This document shows positions 47,214 to 59,928 of a DNA stretch of 64,000 nucleotides, one piece after another. The notes beneath the pieces were generated by a model, which saw nothing but the letters and a program-made list of their open reading frames with translations, searched no databases and was not told the origin of the DNA. Within the stretch, counting starts at the first letter, position 1, and the number at the start of each line of letters is the position of its first letter. Location: the NCBI GenBank assembly GCA_012931725.1, contig CM022948.1, positions 109,726,477 to 109,790,476 on the forward strand, read 5' to 3'. Made by a program: the position numbers and the translations under genes. This stretch comes from Litsea cubeba (Eukaryota > Streptophyta > Magnoliopsida > Laurales > Lauraceae).

Positions 47214-47384
47214 CCAAGGGATAACTCAGTTGAACTAGAACCACGGTTGGCATCCGGAGGCTTTAGGTTCGAAACTGTACTACCACACTGGAGCTACAAG
47301 GGAGTTTACCCGGCTTCCCAATAGGGCTGGAGGGATTAGTCCAGCCCAAAGGATTTGGAACCTTCTGATAGCAAAAAAAAAAAA
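47214..47384 (+). mobile_element. tRNA-derived SINE with poly(A) tail
   Basis: A-box-like TAACTCAGTTG at 47222, B box AGGTTCGAAACT at 47264-47275 (about 40 nt later, correct spacing), and an A tail at 47373-47384. The 3' half shares AGTCCAGCCCAAAGGAT-type sequence with the element at 45404-45612. Target duplication not clear. Confidence 0.65.
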
Positions 47385-47780
47385 GTGTACCCAAATCTGA
47401 ATAATAACCGTTTGTCCTTTGAATATTTTGGTCATTTGCCATGATCGGCAGACAAACTAGTTTTCAACCGGTTCATGAATCTTTTATGTCATATCTTGTT
47501 GTCAAAGAATGAAAAATGCTCGTTCTTTTGACTTTAATTAGATTAAATGTAAGACTATAATTCTCAAATACTTTTCAAGCAAGTAAGCCGAATTTCACCA
47601 ATTGGTTGAAATTCCACCTCTAATTTAAATCGAGGTAGTTAATTGAGAATGTAAGATTCCATGGGTTGTCATTTAAAAAATAAAATAAAATACAGGTGTA
47701 TATTTGTAGTAGTAAAAAGTTATAGGTCGTTTTTCTAAGTCAAACTTTTTGTAGTCTTTTATATATATATATATATATAT

Positions 47781-48067
47781 GAGCATCTCTCATCTTATTA
47801 TGAGAAATAGGATGGTGGCCCTCACATACATATTCAATGTCAATAACTTAAATGTGAGGGCCCCCCACCTTATCTCCTATGAGAACATCTCTCACGTTAC
47901 TATGATATATAAGGTGAAAGCTCTCACATCTATAACCAATGCGAACAACTTAAATGTGAGAGCCCCCCTAGCTTTCATAGTAAAATAAGAGATACTCTCA
48001 TAGCTATGAGCATCTCTCATATATATATATATATATATATTGTCTCATAGCTACGAGCATCTCTCAT
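47781..48067. mobile_element. TA-bordered MITE cluster (GAGCATCTCTCAT family)
   Basis: Blocks beginning GAGCATCTCTCAT repeat at 47781, about 48008 and about 48055, with internal duplicated segments around AACTTAAATGTGAGGGCC and AACTTAAATGTGAGAGCC. (TA)n runs border the group at 47761-47780, 48019-48040 and 48067-48090. A diverged relative lies at 50876-50973. The cluster ends about 150 bp upstream of the PP2-2 start codon. Confidence 0.6.
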
Positions 48068-48099
48068 ATATATATATATATATATATATTGTCTTGTCT

Positions 48100-48107
48100 T
48101 TATATAT
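48100..48107 (+). promoter_or_regulatory. candidate TATA box of PP2-2
   Basis: TTATATAT about 110 bp upstream of the ATG at 48215, separated from the (TA)n run of the MITE cluster by about 10 bp. The location suits a core promoter, but AT richness here makes the call uncertain. Confidence 0.45.
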
Positions 48108-48214
48108 GGGGAGAGCTTTGGAGAATAATTTAAGTGGAACGAGGAACTCAGTCTCCTGAAGTTGGTTGTGTTTCAAATCATTCCTTATCATCAAAACTGC
48201 AACACCTGAGCAAC

Positions 48215-49117
<903 letters not shown>

Positions 49118-50400
49118 GCCTTTCAAGCTCTATTTTATACGATAAGCTCATCGTCTAGTCATCTCATAATCCCATAGCTATACACAAAAAGGAAAGAAAG
49201 TTAAAATTTCTTAGATACATGTCCTCCTAATATTTTCCATGTTTTGGTTGTTTACTTCAATTTCCGCTTGTCGATCTGATTTTTAGGGACTTAATGTAAT
49301 AAAAGAGGCAGTTTGAGAGTTTGTTGACTGAAAAGGTTCTAATGTTTCCTAATCAAATTAAATAATGTATTTTATAACTCAATAACTCTCTCTCTCTCTG
49401 TAAATAGTTCATGGTTTATATGTTGTGGATTGTTTGATGTGAATGAACTTGAATTGTTAGGGAAAGGATGAGGACATATCATTAAAGCCCTTTCCCAATT
49501 ATATTGGGTCGGCTAAATGAATTTGGTTTTTTTCATTTTGATCAATCTTAAGCCCTAGCATGATCACATAATGTTGTTTACTTAGAATTCAGCATTTAGT
49601 TTCTTCGCTCCGATCTATCAATATCCCTAGCGCATGATCATGGAATATCGTTTCTTAAATTCATGTTCGAGTTATGACAAAAGCTCTTCATTGGTTATCA
49701 ACCCACCTAACACAACACTCTTCTCTTAGCTTGAAATAAATAATAAGAACTTGGCAAATTTTAGGGAAGGATGAGACTATAGAAGACGGTGACAAAAATA
49801 TTCACAAGAGAATTCATATTTTTGAATTGATCAAGTAGGTGTAGCCATTCTGTTTTAATTCGCGAGTGGGTCAGGTTTTAGATATGATATTCAGGACGAT
49901 TAATATTGGAATTCATTGATGAATTGATTCCGGAGTGAACAAAAGTTATGCAGATCAATTTCAAATTGGCACTCACGGAGAAGTGAGCCTCGATCTGATT
50001 AGCTGTGATCCATACCACAGATTGTAGGGTAGTATATCAATATATCATTTTGGAAATCCATCTGAAAGTGTGATTTCTATCTTCATAAAGGTGGAATTAG
50101 AATAATCTTATTGCTAAATGTTGAGGTATGTATTTATGCTGGGAAGTAGTAAATCGTATTTGAACCTCCTAAATTGATTTGTATTGGTTTTATATCTGTA
50201 AAGATGCCATTTGCCACAATTAAGGTTGTGGCCCATCACTTGGCACATTAGAACATGGTTCACTTGGTGGGATAATTTGAACCATGCACATACACCAACA
50301 TTCTCGATGCACTCCACTGGGTATCATTACCTAGTTCATCATATCCATGTTAAGGGGGCCTGGATCCTCTCAGGCGTGTAGGCTTATGGAGAAGTTGGCG
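49118..50400. other. intergenic downstream of PP2-2
   Basis: The first few hundred bases are likely the PP2-2 3' UTR. No other gene recognised. Confidence 0.55.
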
Positions 50401-50408
50401 AAGCTCAT

Positions 50409-50693
50409 AGGGATGCTCATGGGCCGAGCCACCCCGAGCCTGATTCAGGCTTAGCCCGCTTTGGACCGGGCTTGGGTATGTAATTAGGGCCCATAGCCAA
50501 GACCGGCCCGGCTTGTGTAAGAAATGCATGTAATTTAATTTAATTAGTACTCTAATGCCCACAAAAGTAATGAAAAGCCCGGTTTAGTCCGGCCCGATTG
50601 ATTAAATGGGCGGGCTCGGGCCTAACTTTTATAGCCCGTGTCGGGCCTGGGCTGGATATGCCTTAGCCCGGCCCTGCCCATGAACACCGCTAA
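50409..50693. mobile_element. hAT-like MITE, GGGCC-rich
   Basis: Ends are AGGGATGCTCATGGGC and its inverted partner GCCCATGAACACCGCT; the perfect 8-bp repeat AAGCTCAT flanks it (50401-50408, 50694-50701). The interior repeats GGGCC/GGCCC words, as in a widespread class of plant hAT MITEs. No coding capacity. Confidence 0.8.
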
Positions 50694-50701
50694 AAGCTCA
50701 T

Positions 50702-50875
50702 CAATGGAGCTCACTTATTAAAAATCTAAATCACTCAACATAAAAGCCATGTTTGTCTATCAGCTTTAATGAGATTTCACTTCAATAGGAGCCGGCCTAC
50801 CATAAAATTCATCACTATAGAACACTTATATTATTTGTAATATTTTATTTGTATGTTATATAAATATATATATAT
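50702..50875. other. intergenic, nothing recognised
   Basis: Short AT-rich stretch ending in a (TA)n run. Confidence 0.5.
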
Positions 50876-50973
50876 GGGAGATGCTCCTATGAAAGTATCT
50901 TTCACCTTACTATTAGAGATAAGCTGTGGGTCCTCACATCCATATCCAATGCCAACAATTTATATATGAGGAA
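50876..50973. mobile_element. TA-bordered MITE fragment
   Basis: GGGAGATGCTCCTATGAAAG start, then ACCTTACTATTAG and TCCTCACATCCATATCCAA segments that match the family at 47781-48067. (TA)n on both sides. Confidence 0.5.
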
Positions 50974-52516
50974 TATATATATATATATATAATTGAAAAT
51001 TCTCTTATATGTTAAAGAGGAATATAAAAAGGCCCCAAAGAAAATGCAATCTGCCTTAGAATGGAAAGACAATTGGAACAAGAGAGAGTGGGAGGAAATA
51101 AGAGAAAAGAAGGAGGCGATATCGGGTCAAAAATAAGATGTCTCAGCCATTCTAAGGACAGAAGCTTTTCTAAAAAAAAAAGAAGAAGAAGGTAGCTTCC
51201 CCAGTCCCCACAATTACAAAGCTACAATGCAACAGGCCAAAGGCCAACTCACCATTTCATACTCATGCCTTGTTTGGTAGAATTGATGGCTCATTCCTTA
51301 ACTCATAATAACGCCTCATTGCTTGACCTATATCAAGTTTTCAACGCCCTATGCAAGTCATATAGAAAGTTATTTAATCCAAGAACGAGAGAAGTGCAAA
51401 GTTTTAAATCTGACTGTTTACTCTATGGCCTCATATTAGAAATCCAATAAGATACGATGCACCTTTTTTTCTTAATGGATGATTAGTTCTTAAAGTCCTT
51501 CTAGATAATAGGTTAGTGTGTCTCACTGACTCTCAATGTGTATGTAGAGATTAGAGAAATATTGCAACAGTGACCGTGGTAGAAGATGCAGATCTATGCT
51601 AATAATTTCTTTTTCTTACGAGGATATGGTACTTATCGTGAGGTTTCTTATCCAACAAGACTAATTCTCAGATGGCACCTGCTAAATTCACATAAAACAC
51701 ACATCAGGTAGATTTGGAGTAGTTTCAAAAGCGAGACGGGGAGCAAACCCACACCTTATGTCACTCCACCAACTCCAAGAGGGAAGGATCTATGTTATTA
51801 TTTATCAATGCCAAATTCAACTAAAATGTCCATACTCCATAGTCTGATTAGGAAATTGTGTGGCCCGACTGCCATTGGGCCCACGCAGATCGAGCCCGGC
51901 GGTGTGCGTGGAATGACTCCATAAGCCTTGAGTTAGTTGATTCAGATAAGGATCAAACTCGTGGGGATAGAGTTTGGATCAAGTTCAGACTCCCGTTGGC
52001 AGAATTCACGCAGATCAGAGATGTGGGATTCCGGAGGGGAGAGTCCGATTTCTAACTCCTAGGGTTGGTCCATATGAAGGGAAATGGAAGATTAGGTTAT
52101 CATGAACCAGAAATCTGAGATCAATCGCAAACGAGTTCGCCAGAGTATTACCTCGCCCGGAACGGCAAACAAGATTTCCGGCGAGTTAGTTCGACGAACA
52201 CCCCAGCTGGGAAGAAGCACTTCTTTCAAAGTCTATTACCCAGAGAGATGGAGTGGTGTTTGCACAAACTAACTTTCATCAACACCCAAATATTTGCAAG
52301 TTAAATGTCACATTTTGAAAAGTGAAGATCTATCATCATTCTTCATGCTACACTCATTACGTATAGAAATACAAAACCTCAGAAAGAGTTCGTCTGCTTC
52401 TCCCTCTGTTATGCGCAAGTACTGCATTGTAGAAAATTCATTCCACAACCACTTCATGCGGTAGAGTAGCTTATGGGATGGCGCAAAATCCATGTAACTG
52501 GGATTGGCATCGTATG
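50974..52516. other. intergenic, nothing recognised
   Basis: AT-rich, with no coding frame of a known family. Around 51850-52060 the base composition is less AT-rich, but no domain is seen. Confidence 0.5.
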
Positions 52517-52774
52517 TGTTGTGGCCAACATCCACCCTCGCTCTTGAGCGGTCATAATTGTGGCGGAGCCTTTGCCTTCATCATAAAATTATTGTTGTGT
52601 CATTTACGAATTGGTTTCGGGATAAGTAGTAGCTAAATGAGGGTGTAAGATCCTACAAGTGGTATCAAAGCCTGGTAGGTTGGGTGTTCGAGTGACGGGA
52701 CACACATTTTGCGAGTTGGAGGGATTGTTGAGGTCAACGTCCACCCTCACTCTTGAGCGGTCATAATTGTGGCG
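52517..52774 (+). mobile_element. TRIM-like miniature LTR element, 3'-truncated
   Basis: A 141-bp LTR (52517-52657, TGTTGTGGCC...CCTACA) is followed two bases later by TGGTATCAAAGCC, a match to the primer site for initiator Met tRNA. About 65 bp of internal DNA and a GGAGGGA purine stretch precede a second LTR start (52726, TGTTGAGGTC...). The second copy matches the first for about 50 bp then stops. No coding capacity. This is the layout of a TRIM. Confidence 0.7.
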
Positions 52775-54253
52775 AGCATCGGTGTAACTTGATTCTCACC
52801 ATTAGCATTATTATTATTTTGGGTTTTCTAATGTGAAGAGTAATTGAATTCCAATTCTTTAATTTCAATGCTCTACTAAAAATATGATTGCTGATAATAA
52901 CCACTACAACCACATGTAATAATCCAACCCTACTAATTAATACATCTACTTCGGATGTGAATGAGCTAAGATTACCTTAATTAGCACTGGAAATATGGTT
53001 CATTCCTCATAGGTTATGATAGGTAAAACTAAAGAGGTGATAGGACATGGTTAGACACATTTAATTTAAAAACTTCCATTATTGATGTTTACAAGTTAAA
53101 ACTAGTGAACGGAGCCTGGGCTTGACATTTTTTGCAAGGTTTGAGCTTGGACTTCACATCTAGGCTTGCGGGGCCAGGCTGGTCCGGAGCCTAATTTTTG
53201 TAGTCTGATTGTAAATGAGCTGGTTTGGGTACCACCTCAGCCTGGTCATTACCCAGTCCATTGACACAATGACACCCCAATTCTTGGTGGAGGTGGGTGA
53301 TGCATGCTGCTCTTGTTCCTGTGAATTAGGCCTCAAAGTTTTGGAATAGGTGTGAAGGGTTGAGAGAAGTGATTAGGACGAGAAGAAAACAGGTGTAGAA
53401 AGAACAAGAGAAAACTTGAAAAAAGTTTTAAATTTGAACCGTGGGAAAGTAGACTCCACCTCTGTTCTCTCCCCATGTTATCCTAATCCAAAACGACCCC
53501 ATCCAGGCCCAGTCCTTTTTAATCGGTGGATGAATCTCACTAACGTTCACAAAACATTACATAGATGAAGGCAAGATGGGCACTTTGATCCATGTAAAAA
53601 TAACAAAAACTACAAATTTAGCAACTAAAAGAAGTAAGATTGATGTAGAGGTCATGGGGCAAAGAATCTTCTTCTTAATTAGCTAGCCATCCATTTAATA
53701 TCTGTAAATTGGATAGTTGGTAATGTCCAATAGATGTAATTCTCATAAAATTAGCCGACTCCCAAAAGGCTCCTGCTTTAAGAGATAAAAACAGGTCTTT
53801 GAACCATAATCTCTTCATTTCTAGTGAAAGACTGAAAAGTAAATTTATTTTTTTTACAGGCTATGATCAGTTTCTTGGTTATTCGTTTTATTTGTAATTT
53901 GATTTAATATACTAGCCAATTCTTGCACATTTATGTTCACAACAGTAGCTTCTAACCGAATGATAAACACTTCTACGGGAGCCATCATGTTTCTCCACAT
54001 GGTTCTAGCCTGTGGCCAACATCAATCATATTCATGTCACATTGTGGTCCATTGCAACTCAATCAATCCAGTAAGTTAAGAGTTTTTTCGAAAATGTGGA
54101 CTGCATATTTCCAAAAATTCATACAAGTTTTTTTTTTTTTTTTTTTGTAAAACAACATTCATTCAAGTCGAAAGGAAATACATATGCCATTATACAGAAT
54201 GGCCCAGCAATGATCACTCCTTCCCCTTCACATACCCAAGTGATTTTAATTTG
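52775..54253. other. intergenic, nothing recognised
   Basis: AT-rich; a T run at 54127-54146. Around 53110-53260 there is GGCC/GGGCT-type sequence resembling degraded hAT MITEs. Confidence 0.5.
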
Positions 54254-54258
54254 ACATT

Positions 54259-55124
54259 TGTGTGGAGATATTCTCGAACTCACCGGGATCCCTGTCAGAT
54301 GTAGCATCCGGGACTCCCGCACCAGATAATCCATCTCGACAGTGCTCAGTCTCGCCAACAGTGTCAGCCTCCAGCTCGACCAAGTGATTCCACTTCGGTC
54401 ATACGCTCATAAGCTCCACCTCGGCCAGGGCATCCCTAGCCCGGCTAGGGACTCTAGCTCGGTCCTCCACTTCAGCATCCCTGCGAGGTCTCCAGCCAAG
54501 TCAAGGTCGCTCCCGACCTCGGCACCAAGCACCCCAGATCGTTCACACCTCGGTTATAGCGCCAGGAAGCTACCCACGGCGGGGGCTGACAGCTGTCCTC
54601 CCATGGACACTTAAGCACGCTACAGCACGTGCGACAAGACAAGGGCACCGCCCCATACCCTCTGACTGAACCATCCATGCCGCCCATGCTTCCTAACAGA
54701 GCGGCATCCACAGACACCAGGGTATGGCTCGATGGGACAAATGAGGCAATATGTGACTTCTTGTCAGTCTTCTCTCTCCCCAGCTCAACTCTCTCCCTCT
54801 TCATGTCAATATAAGGAACAGCAGATGCAGAGAGCAGGGGCGATGATCGCACATCCGATCCAACCCACCATACACAAAACCATATGCCAGATCTCTTTTT
54901 TCCGGGAGAACCACACGCTGTTATCATCTTTTTCCCTAAAATCTCTATCCTTAGTCCAGTTCTCACACTGACTTAGGCATCGGAGAGCCCTGCGCTGCCC
55001 ACAGCCAGGATCCTCTGACTTATCTTCTTCCTCCCTTCTCTAGATTTCAGGCAGGCATCGGTGTTCAACCAAAGAACTCCGGCTACACCCCCTATCTTTG
55101 TGAGTGACATTTTATGCGGTTACA
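54259..55124 (+). mobile_element. solo LTR related to the Tat element
   Basis: 866 bp, starts TGTGTGGAGATATTCTCG (compare TGTGTGGGGAGATTTCCCG) and ends GCGGTTACA. The 5-bp repeat ACATT flanks both ends (54254-54258, 55125-55129). The block ACTGACTTAGGCATCGGAGA near 54968 corresponds to a block in the full element's LTR. No coding domains follow, so the element was reduced to one LTR by recombination. It lies about 0.6 kb upstream of the CYSTM gene in the same orientation. Confidence 0.9.
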
Positions 55125-55129
55125 ACATT

Positions 55130-55512
55130 ATTGATCATGATGCTCATATACCAATAAAATTGAAATATTGCTGTATATAAAACCATTAAAAGAGTATATA
55201 GAGAATGAAGTTGCCAGACTGGCATCCATATCTTATTTTAGGAGGGTCACCTTCCTCTTTCCACCTGTCTCCCTTGTTAGCAATGTTATACTTTGATGAC
55301 ACGTTTTTTCAATTCAAAAAACAAAAGCAGCATCTCTCAACGCGTCTTCATCAATCAGCGGTAGAAAGTTGAAAAAAGATAAGGAACAGATTCCTATTAT
55401 ATAATATATTTCCAAGCAGAAACTAGTCCTCATTCATTGTTGGTTCCCAGCAGCAACGCCAATACGGATTATAGCCGCCCTGTCTCACACGTCTCATATT
55501 GTATTTATTAAG
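55130..55512. other. upstream region of the CYSTM gene
   Basis: AT-rich DNA between the solo LTR and the putative TATA box. No coding feature. Confidence 0.5.
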
Positions 55513-55520
55513 TATATATA
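55513..55520 (+). promoter_or_regulatory. candidate TATA box of the CYSTM gene
   Basis: TATATATA about 200 bp upstream of the ATG, followed by a pyrimidine-rich leader. Confidence 0.6.
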
Positions 55521-55716
55521 ACCTACTCCACATCCATCAGATCAGATACCTCATCATTTCATCATCTATATATCATCTTCAACCTAATCCTCTAACTTCT
55601 CCACCTTCTTCCTCACCTCTATATCTCAATCTCCTGAAAACACAAGACCCACATATCTTAAGTTTTTCATTTATTGTATTCCTTTCAATAACTCACAATC
55701 AAATAGTCCAGGAAAG

Positions 55717-56475
55717 ATGAGTTACTATGAGCAACAGCCCCAAGGTCCACCTCCTCCAGGTAATTGAATTCACTTTGCTTGCAAGTTCTTTTCATTTTAT
55801 AGATGCTTGGGTAGTTTATAAAACAAATGGAGAATTTCATGTATGGAGATTATCAAAGCTCTTAATTTTATGTCACAAACTGTAATTTAGATTCTACTTC
55901 ACATCCTAATCTAGGAAAAAAATGGGGTTAAAGTAAGGTTACTTTAGTAATTTTGATTTGTAACCAACTGCTTAATCCAATAGCAAGCAAACCAAACGAT
56001 TTGTAACAGCAAATTATGGTGTTTTTTTTTTTTTTTAAGATTTTCCCATAGAATGTAAATCTTGATAGGTTTTTGTCCAAATCTGATTATTATTTGTGAT
56101 TCTTTTTATCAGTCTATCCACCACCGGCCCAAGGCTACCCTCAACCAGCCTACGCGGCGCCACCACCGGCCGGCTATCCGACGAAAGATGGTCCTGGGTA
56201 CCCCGAACAGCAGGCGCCTCCACCTGTAGAAACCAAGTCCAGGGGTGATGGGTTCTGGAAAGGATGGTAAGGATGGTTGGATTTTGCTTTCATTTGGCAT
56301 TTATAAACTCCACAGTTGGATCCTGCAAAGGAAGTGTGAGATCTCCACGATAGGACAAGCATGGGATTATCCACCGTTGGTATCTCTCTGACCTTTTGCT
56401 AACTATATTCTGTTTCTTTTGGATTGCAGTTGTGCTGCTCTGTGCTGCTGTTGCGTATTGGATGCGTGCTTCTGA
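55717..56475 (+). CDS. CYSTM family peptide (cysteine-rich transmembrane module), 80 aa
   Basis: Exons 55717-55759, 56113-56266, 56430-56475, with GT-AG introns; 43+154+46 = 243 nt, 80 codons plus stop. The N-terminal part is Pro/Gly/Tyr-rich (MSYYEQQPQGPPPPG..., repeated YP and PP pairs). The C-terminus is the CYSTM signature: GFWKGC, then a short hydrophobic stretch with a CCCC run, ending LDACF. Proteins of this type are tail-anchored at the plasma membrane and have been linked to stress tolerance; WIH1/WIH2-type members have roles in sporogenesis. Exon 3 encodes almost nothing but the Cys-rich module. Which subgroup this is cannot be told by eye. Confidence 0.95.
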
Positions 56476-57591
56476 GGAGCCAGAAAGATTTTTTTTTTCC
56501 CCTGTGCTTGTGGTGTATTTGATTTGTTTGTATGAATTGGTGTGAGGAACTCTAGTTTTAGCCCAACTGAATGTATATGATGGTTTTATGGGATTAGCCG
56601 GTCATTTCGTTGGGCCTCTCTGAATGTGCCATAGACCCAATTCTTGTGATTGGTCTGGATGATGAGAATTTGTATCGTTTGCATTCAATCAAAAGACAGA
56701 GATTGTATTTGATCTATTTCATCCCCCCAGTTCGAACACTAATTCCAGTGAGTCATATGTTGAAAGTAGTAGAGTAGAATGATGATATTGCAATCTGGAG
56801 TAGACTGAATCAAAGCCTCAAATATAGGGTTAGAACCTACTTAAGGATCGAGTTGGGCATATAGATTAATGAATAGTAAGACTCATTTGGAAGCTTCAAC
56901 AGGATGTGAAGTGTAAAAACTGTGTGGAGTAATCCATTTTTGCATAATTTAAAGTTCCACCCTAGGATGAAAGTGGAAGTGATAATTCAGCATTTCACTT
57001 GGTATTTTTCCATTTCAATTGTCGTATAAACTTTGAGGTCGTGCAAAATTTTCACGTCCCTTTATCTTCTACAAATGATTCCTTACTAACGTAAATGAAA
57101 AGATTGGATGATCCATAAATTGTAGTTACATTCAAACATGTTCTTGCTGCTCTAAACAATAATATACTTGACGTGCTAAACGTCATTGCATTGATTCAAA
57201 CAGCACTGAGATGGAGAAAAAAGTATTTTCTAAAAGAAATCATCTCAAAAGTGGGTAGGGTGTTCTAATCAAAATTGTTAGGCACTCAATTTTTAAATGA
57301 TAAAGTAGTCAACGTCAGATTTAAATGGCGTGATGAAATTCTTCTCCATCATGGTTAATTAACTCTCTCCAGCGGATATTCAGAAGTTGCTATGTCAGCA
57401 ACTCTGTCTCTCACCCAAGGTGCTTGTATGAGCTGTCTTCCCACTGTGTGGGCTCTGTACTGGGTCCCGGGGGGTTTATAAAAAAATAATAATAATAATA
57501 CCTCGCTCTGCCTGACCGGTTGAATTCAGGGAGAGGTTGGATGTGTGAAGACATGATAGAGAAGTTAGGTCAAATATCATTATTATTATCA
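56476..57591. other. intergenic downstream of CYSTM
   Basis: The start holds the CYSTM 3' UTR. At about 57380-57500 a SINE-like stretch ends in an (AAT)n tail (57482-57500); boxes are not clear enough to assign. Confidence 0.5.
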
Positions 57592-58125
57592 AGGTTGCAA
57601 AAGGGATGGTTTTAGATCAGAATCATAGTGGATCGGGATCCGGACCCGTTTCTAAATAATATATCCGATTTTGATTCGGAACCTATTTTGTTGATTCCAG
57701 ATCCGGTTCCAATAGGAAAACACAAATCCTATTCCAGAACCCATATCCGCCTAGAGGATTGAAATCTAATTTTAAAATCGAAATTTAATTTCTCTTTATT
57801 CTTCATCTTTTTTTAAAAATAAGCATATCATTCAACTTATAACAATGCATCAAGTCTACTACTACCTCCAGTATTATACATAAAAATATCAAAACAAAAT
57901 TTAATTTTGAGATACAATTTGCCATATCAAATATTCATATGTCGGGTTCCGGGTCCATGGGTCGGAACCTATATGGATCCGAAACCGGACTCATTTATCA
58001 ATTGGAACCTAAATTGGATACTAGAGCCGGACCCATTTATAAATAGGAACCTAAAATAGGTTTCCGATCCGGTTTTTTGCGCTTTCAGATAATCGAAGAA
58101 TGGAATACCCGTTTGCAACCCTAAC
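57592..58125. mobile_element. hAT-like TIR element with GGATCCGG-rich interior
   Basis: Left end AGGTTGCAAAAGGG pairs with right end CCCGTTTGCAACCCT. The 8-bp repeat TATTATCA flanks it (57584-57591, 58126-58133). The interior repeats words such as GGATCCGG and CGGAACC. No coding capacity. The exact ends may shift by one or two bases. Confidence 0.7.
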
Positions 58126-58387
58126 TATTATCAAGCAATTCTAATTCTTTATTTTGGAGCCTCAAAATTTGTAGTAATGTTGATTGAAAACAGTGATAAT
58201 TATAATTAGTAGTCCTAACAGTGTCTAAGTTGGGGTGTGTACCAATTGACGGGGTTAGGACGTTAGGTCAAAAGATTATGCATGTGCATTATTTAGGTCT
58301 GTGTGCAAACCCCTTGGGATTCTTTGGCTGCATTTGTGTTATGGACTGGACCCATAGCCAATGAGATGTATTCAACAATACGGTAAT

Positions 58388-59180
58388 GGGCAGAACTACA
58401 GTGCACCGCGCTGGTCATAGCATGGTGCAGTGCGCTGGTTCATGCATATTGCATAGTGGGGCCCAATTTTTTTAAAATCCAAGTCATTCATCAGCTCTAA
58501 CACACATATTATATTCATTGTATTTGTAACTAACCCAGCGGGCCAACTTTTAGATTGATCGCACATTAGGGCCTTCCTCCATTTATAACCAAACTAGCAA
58601 AAAAGACCCGTACTAAGCTCGAGTCTAAAAATATTACTAAAATACTGCCAAGTGTCAAATAATAAAAATTTTAGATTGTTGACACATGACAGGACTTTCC
58701 ATCCATGGGTATTAAATGTTTCAAAAAATGTGAGAAGAGGGAATTAAATGTTTAAGGAAAGAATTGCCAAGTGTCAAATAATAAAAAAAAATTAGATTGT
58801 TGACATGGCAGGACTTTCCATCCATGATTTTTGTCTTATAATATAGATAGATAGACTAGGAAAAAGCAAGCAAGCTCATCACATATTCGGTGAAATCCAA
58901 TAGTGGCTCAGTGGGCCAATCTTTAGATTGATCGCACATTAGGGCCTTCCTCCATTTATATCCCAAATCGGAGAAAAGCAAGCAAGTTCATCACATATTT
59001 CAGATTCAGTGAAATCCAATGGTGTTCATCTCACATATTTGAATAATGACCACACATTGATCACTATATAGGCTGTTCCGTCTGATGACATCGATTTTAA
59101 AAACAGTGGGCCCCACCATACATTGAAGTAAGGCGTTGCACTATATTTTGATGCAGCAGTGCTGCACTGTAGTTCTGCCC
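58388..59180. mobile_element. TIR element GGGCAGAACTACAGTGCA, MULE-like
   Basis: Inverted ends GGGCAGAACTACAGTGCA and TGCACTGTAGTTCTGCCC. Flanks TACGGTAAT and TATGATAAT agree at 7 of 9 positions, compatible with a decayed 9-bp duplication. Internal direct repeats: an AGATTGATCGCACATTAGGG block at about 58551 and 58925, and a TGCCAAGTGTCAAATAATA-type block at about 58646 and 58765. No transposase. Confidence 0.6.
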
Positions 59181-59191
59181 TATGATAATAG

Positions 59192-59920
59192 TAGGGGTGT
59201 GCATAAATCCATCTGATCCGACAAAACCGACCGACCCGACCCGAACCGTGGCAAACAGGTCGTTTATCCAATTAGGGTTGGTTCGGATCGGTTAAAAAAA
59301 CTGTTAACCCGACTGGGTCAGTTCTGTTGGCGGTTTTAACCCAAAACCAACCCAAACCGATCCATGCACATCCCTAGCAAATTGGGTATTGGTATCATAT
59401 TATTGTTTAAGTTAATGCTTCATATGGTTTGCCTTTTATTTTTCTGAATAGGTGCTTTATTTGCAAAGAAATTATGTTGGATGTCTCTGGACACCTAGAA
59501 ACTTCAAAATGCATCAACAATTTCCTTTTAATTGTCTTCTTCCATCTTTGTAAATGTGACGAGTAATGGCCACTTTATTATATTGTATTATTCCAACTGT
59601 AAAATTATTTATTAATATTTGGTGGTTTTCAATTAATATATTCTTTGCACTTTAAACATGGGATCATATTTTGTCAAAGTGCTTATATAGAAGTGTTTGA
59701 GCGTAGGTAACAAGGATAGCTGGATCGAGCGGTTGATATTTATGAAAAGATCGAGTTGGATCGGGTGGTGGATATGGTGGACACTAGTCGGGTCGGTTGC
59801 GGATTGGATAAATCCATTGTGTCGGTTCGATTCGATTCACATTATATATAAACCGACATAGTCGGTTCGGTTGGTGGTTTTAACCCAAAATCGATCCGAA
59901 CCGATCCATGCACACCCCTA
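59192..59920. mobile_element. hAT-like TIR element, TSD GATAATAG
   Basis: Starts TAGGGGTGTGCAT and ends ATGCACACCCCTA. The perfect 8-bp repeat GATAATAG flanks it (59184-59191, 59921-59928). The interior has repeated GGTCGG/ACCGAC words, and a second near-terminal motif (CCGATCCATGCACATCCCTAG) at about 59365 suggests a partial duplication or nested copy. No coding capacity. Confidence 0.88.
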
Positions 59921-59928
59921 GATAATAG

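Noticed and set aside
55499..55720. 73-codon forward frame before CYSTM
   Set aside because: It overlaps the TATA box and pyrimidine-rich leader of the CYSTM gene; no domain.
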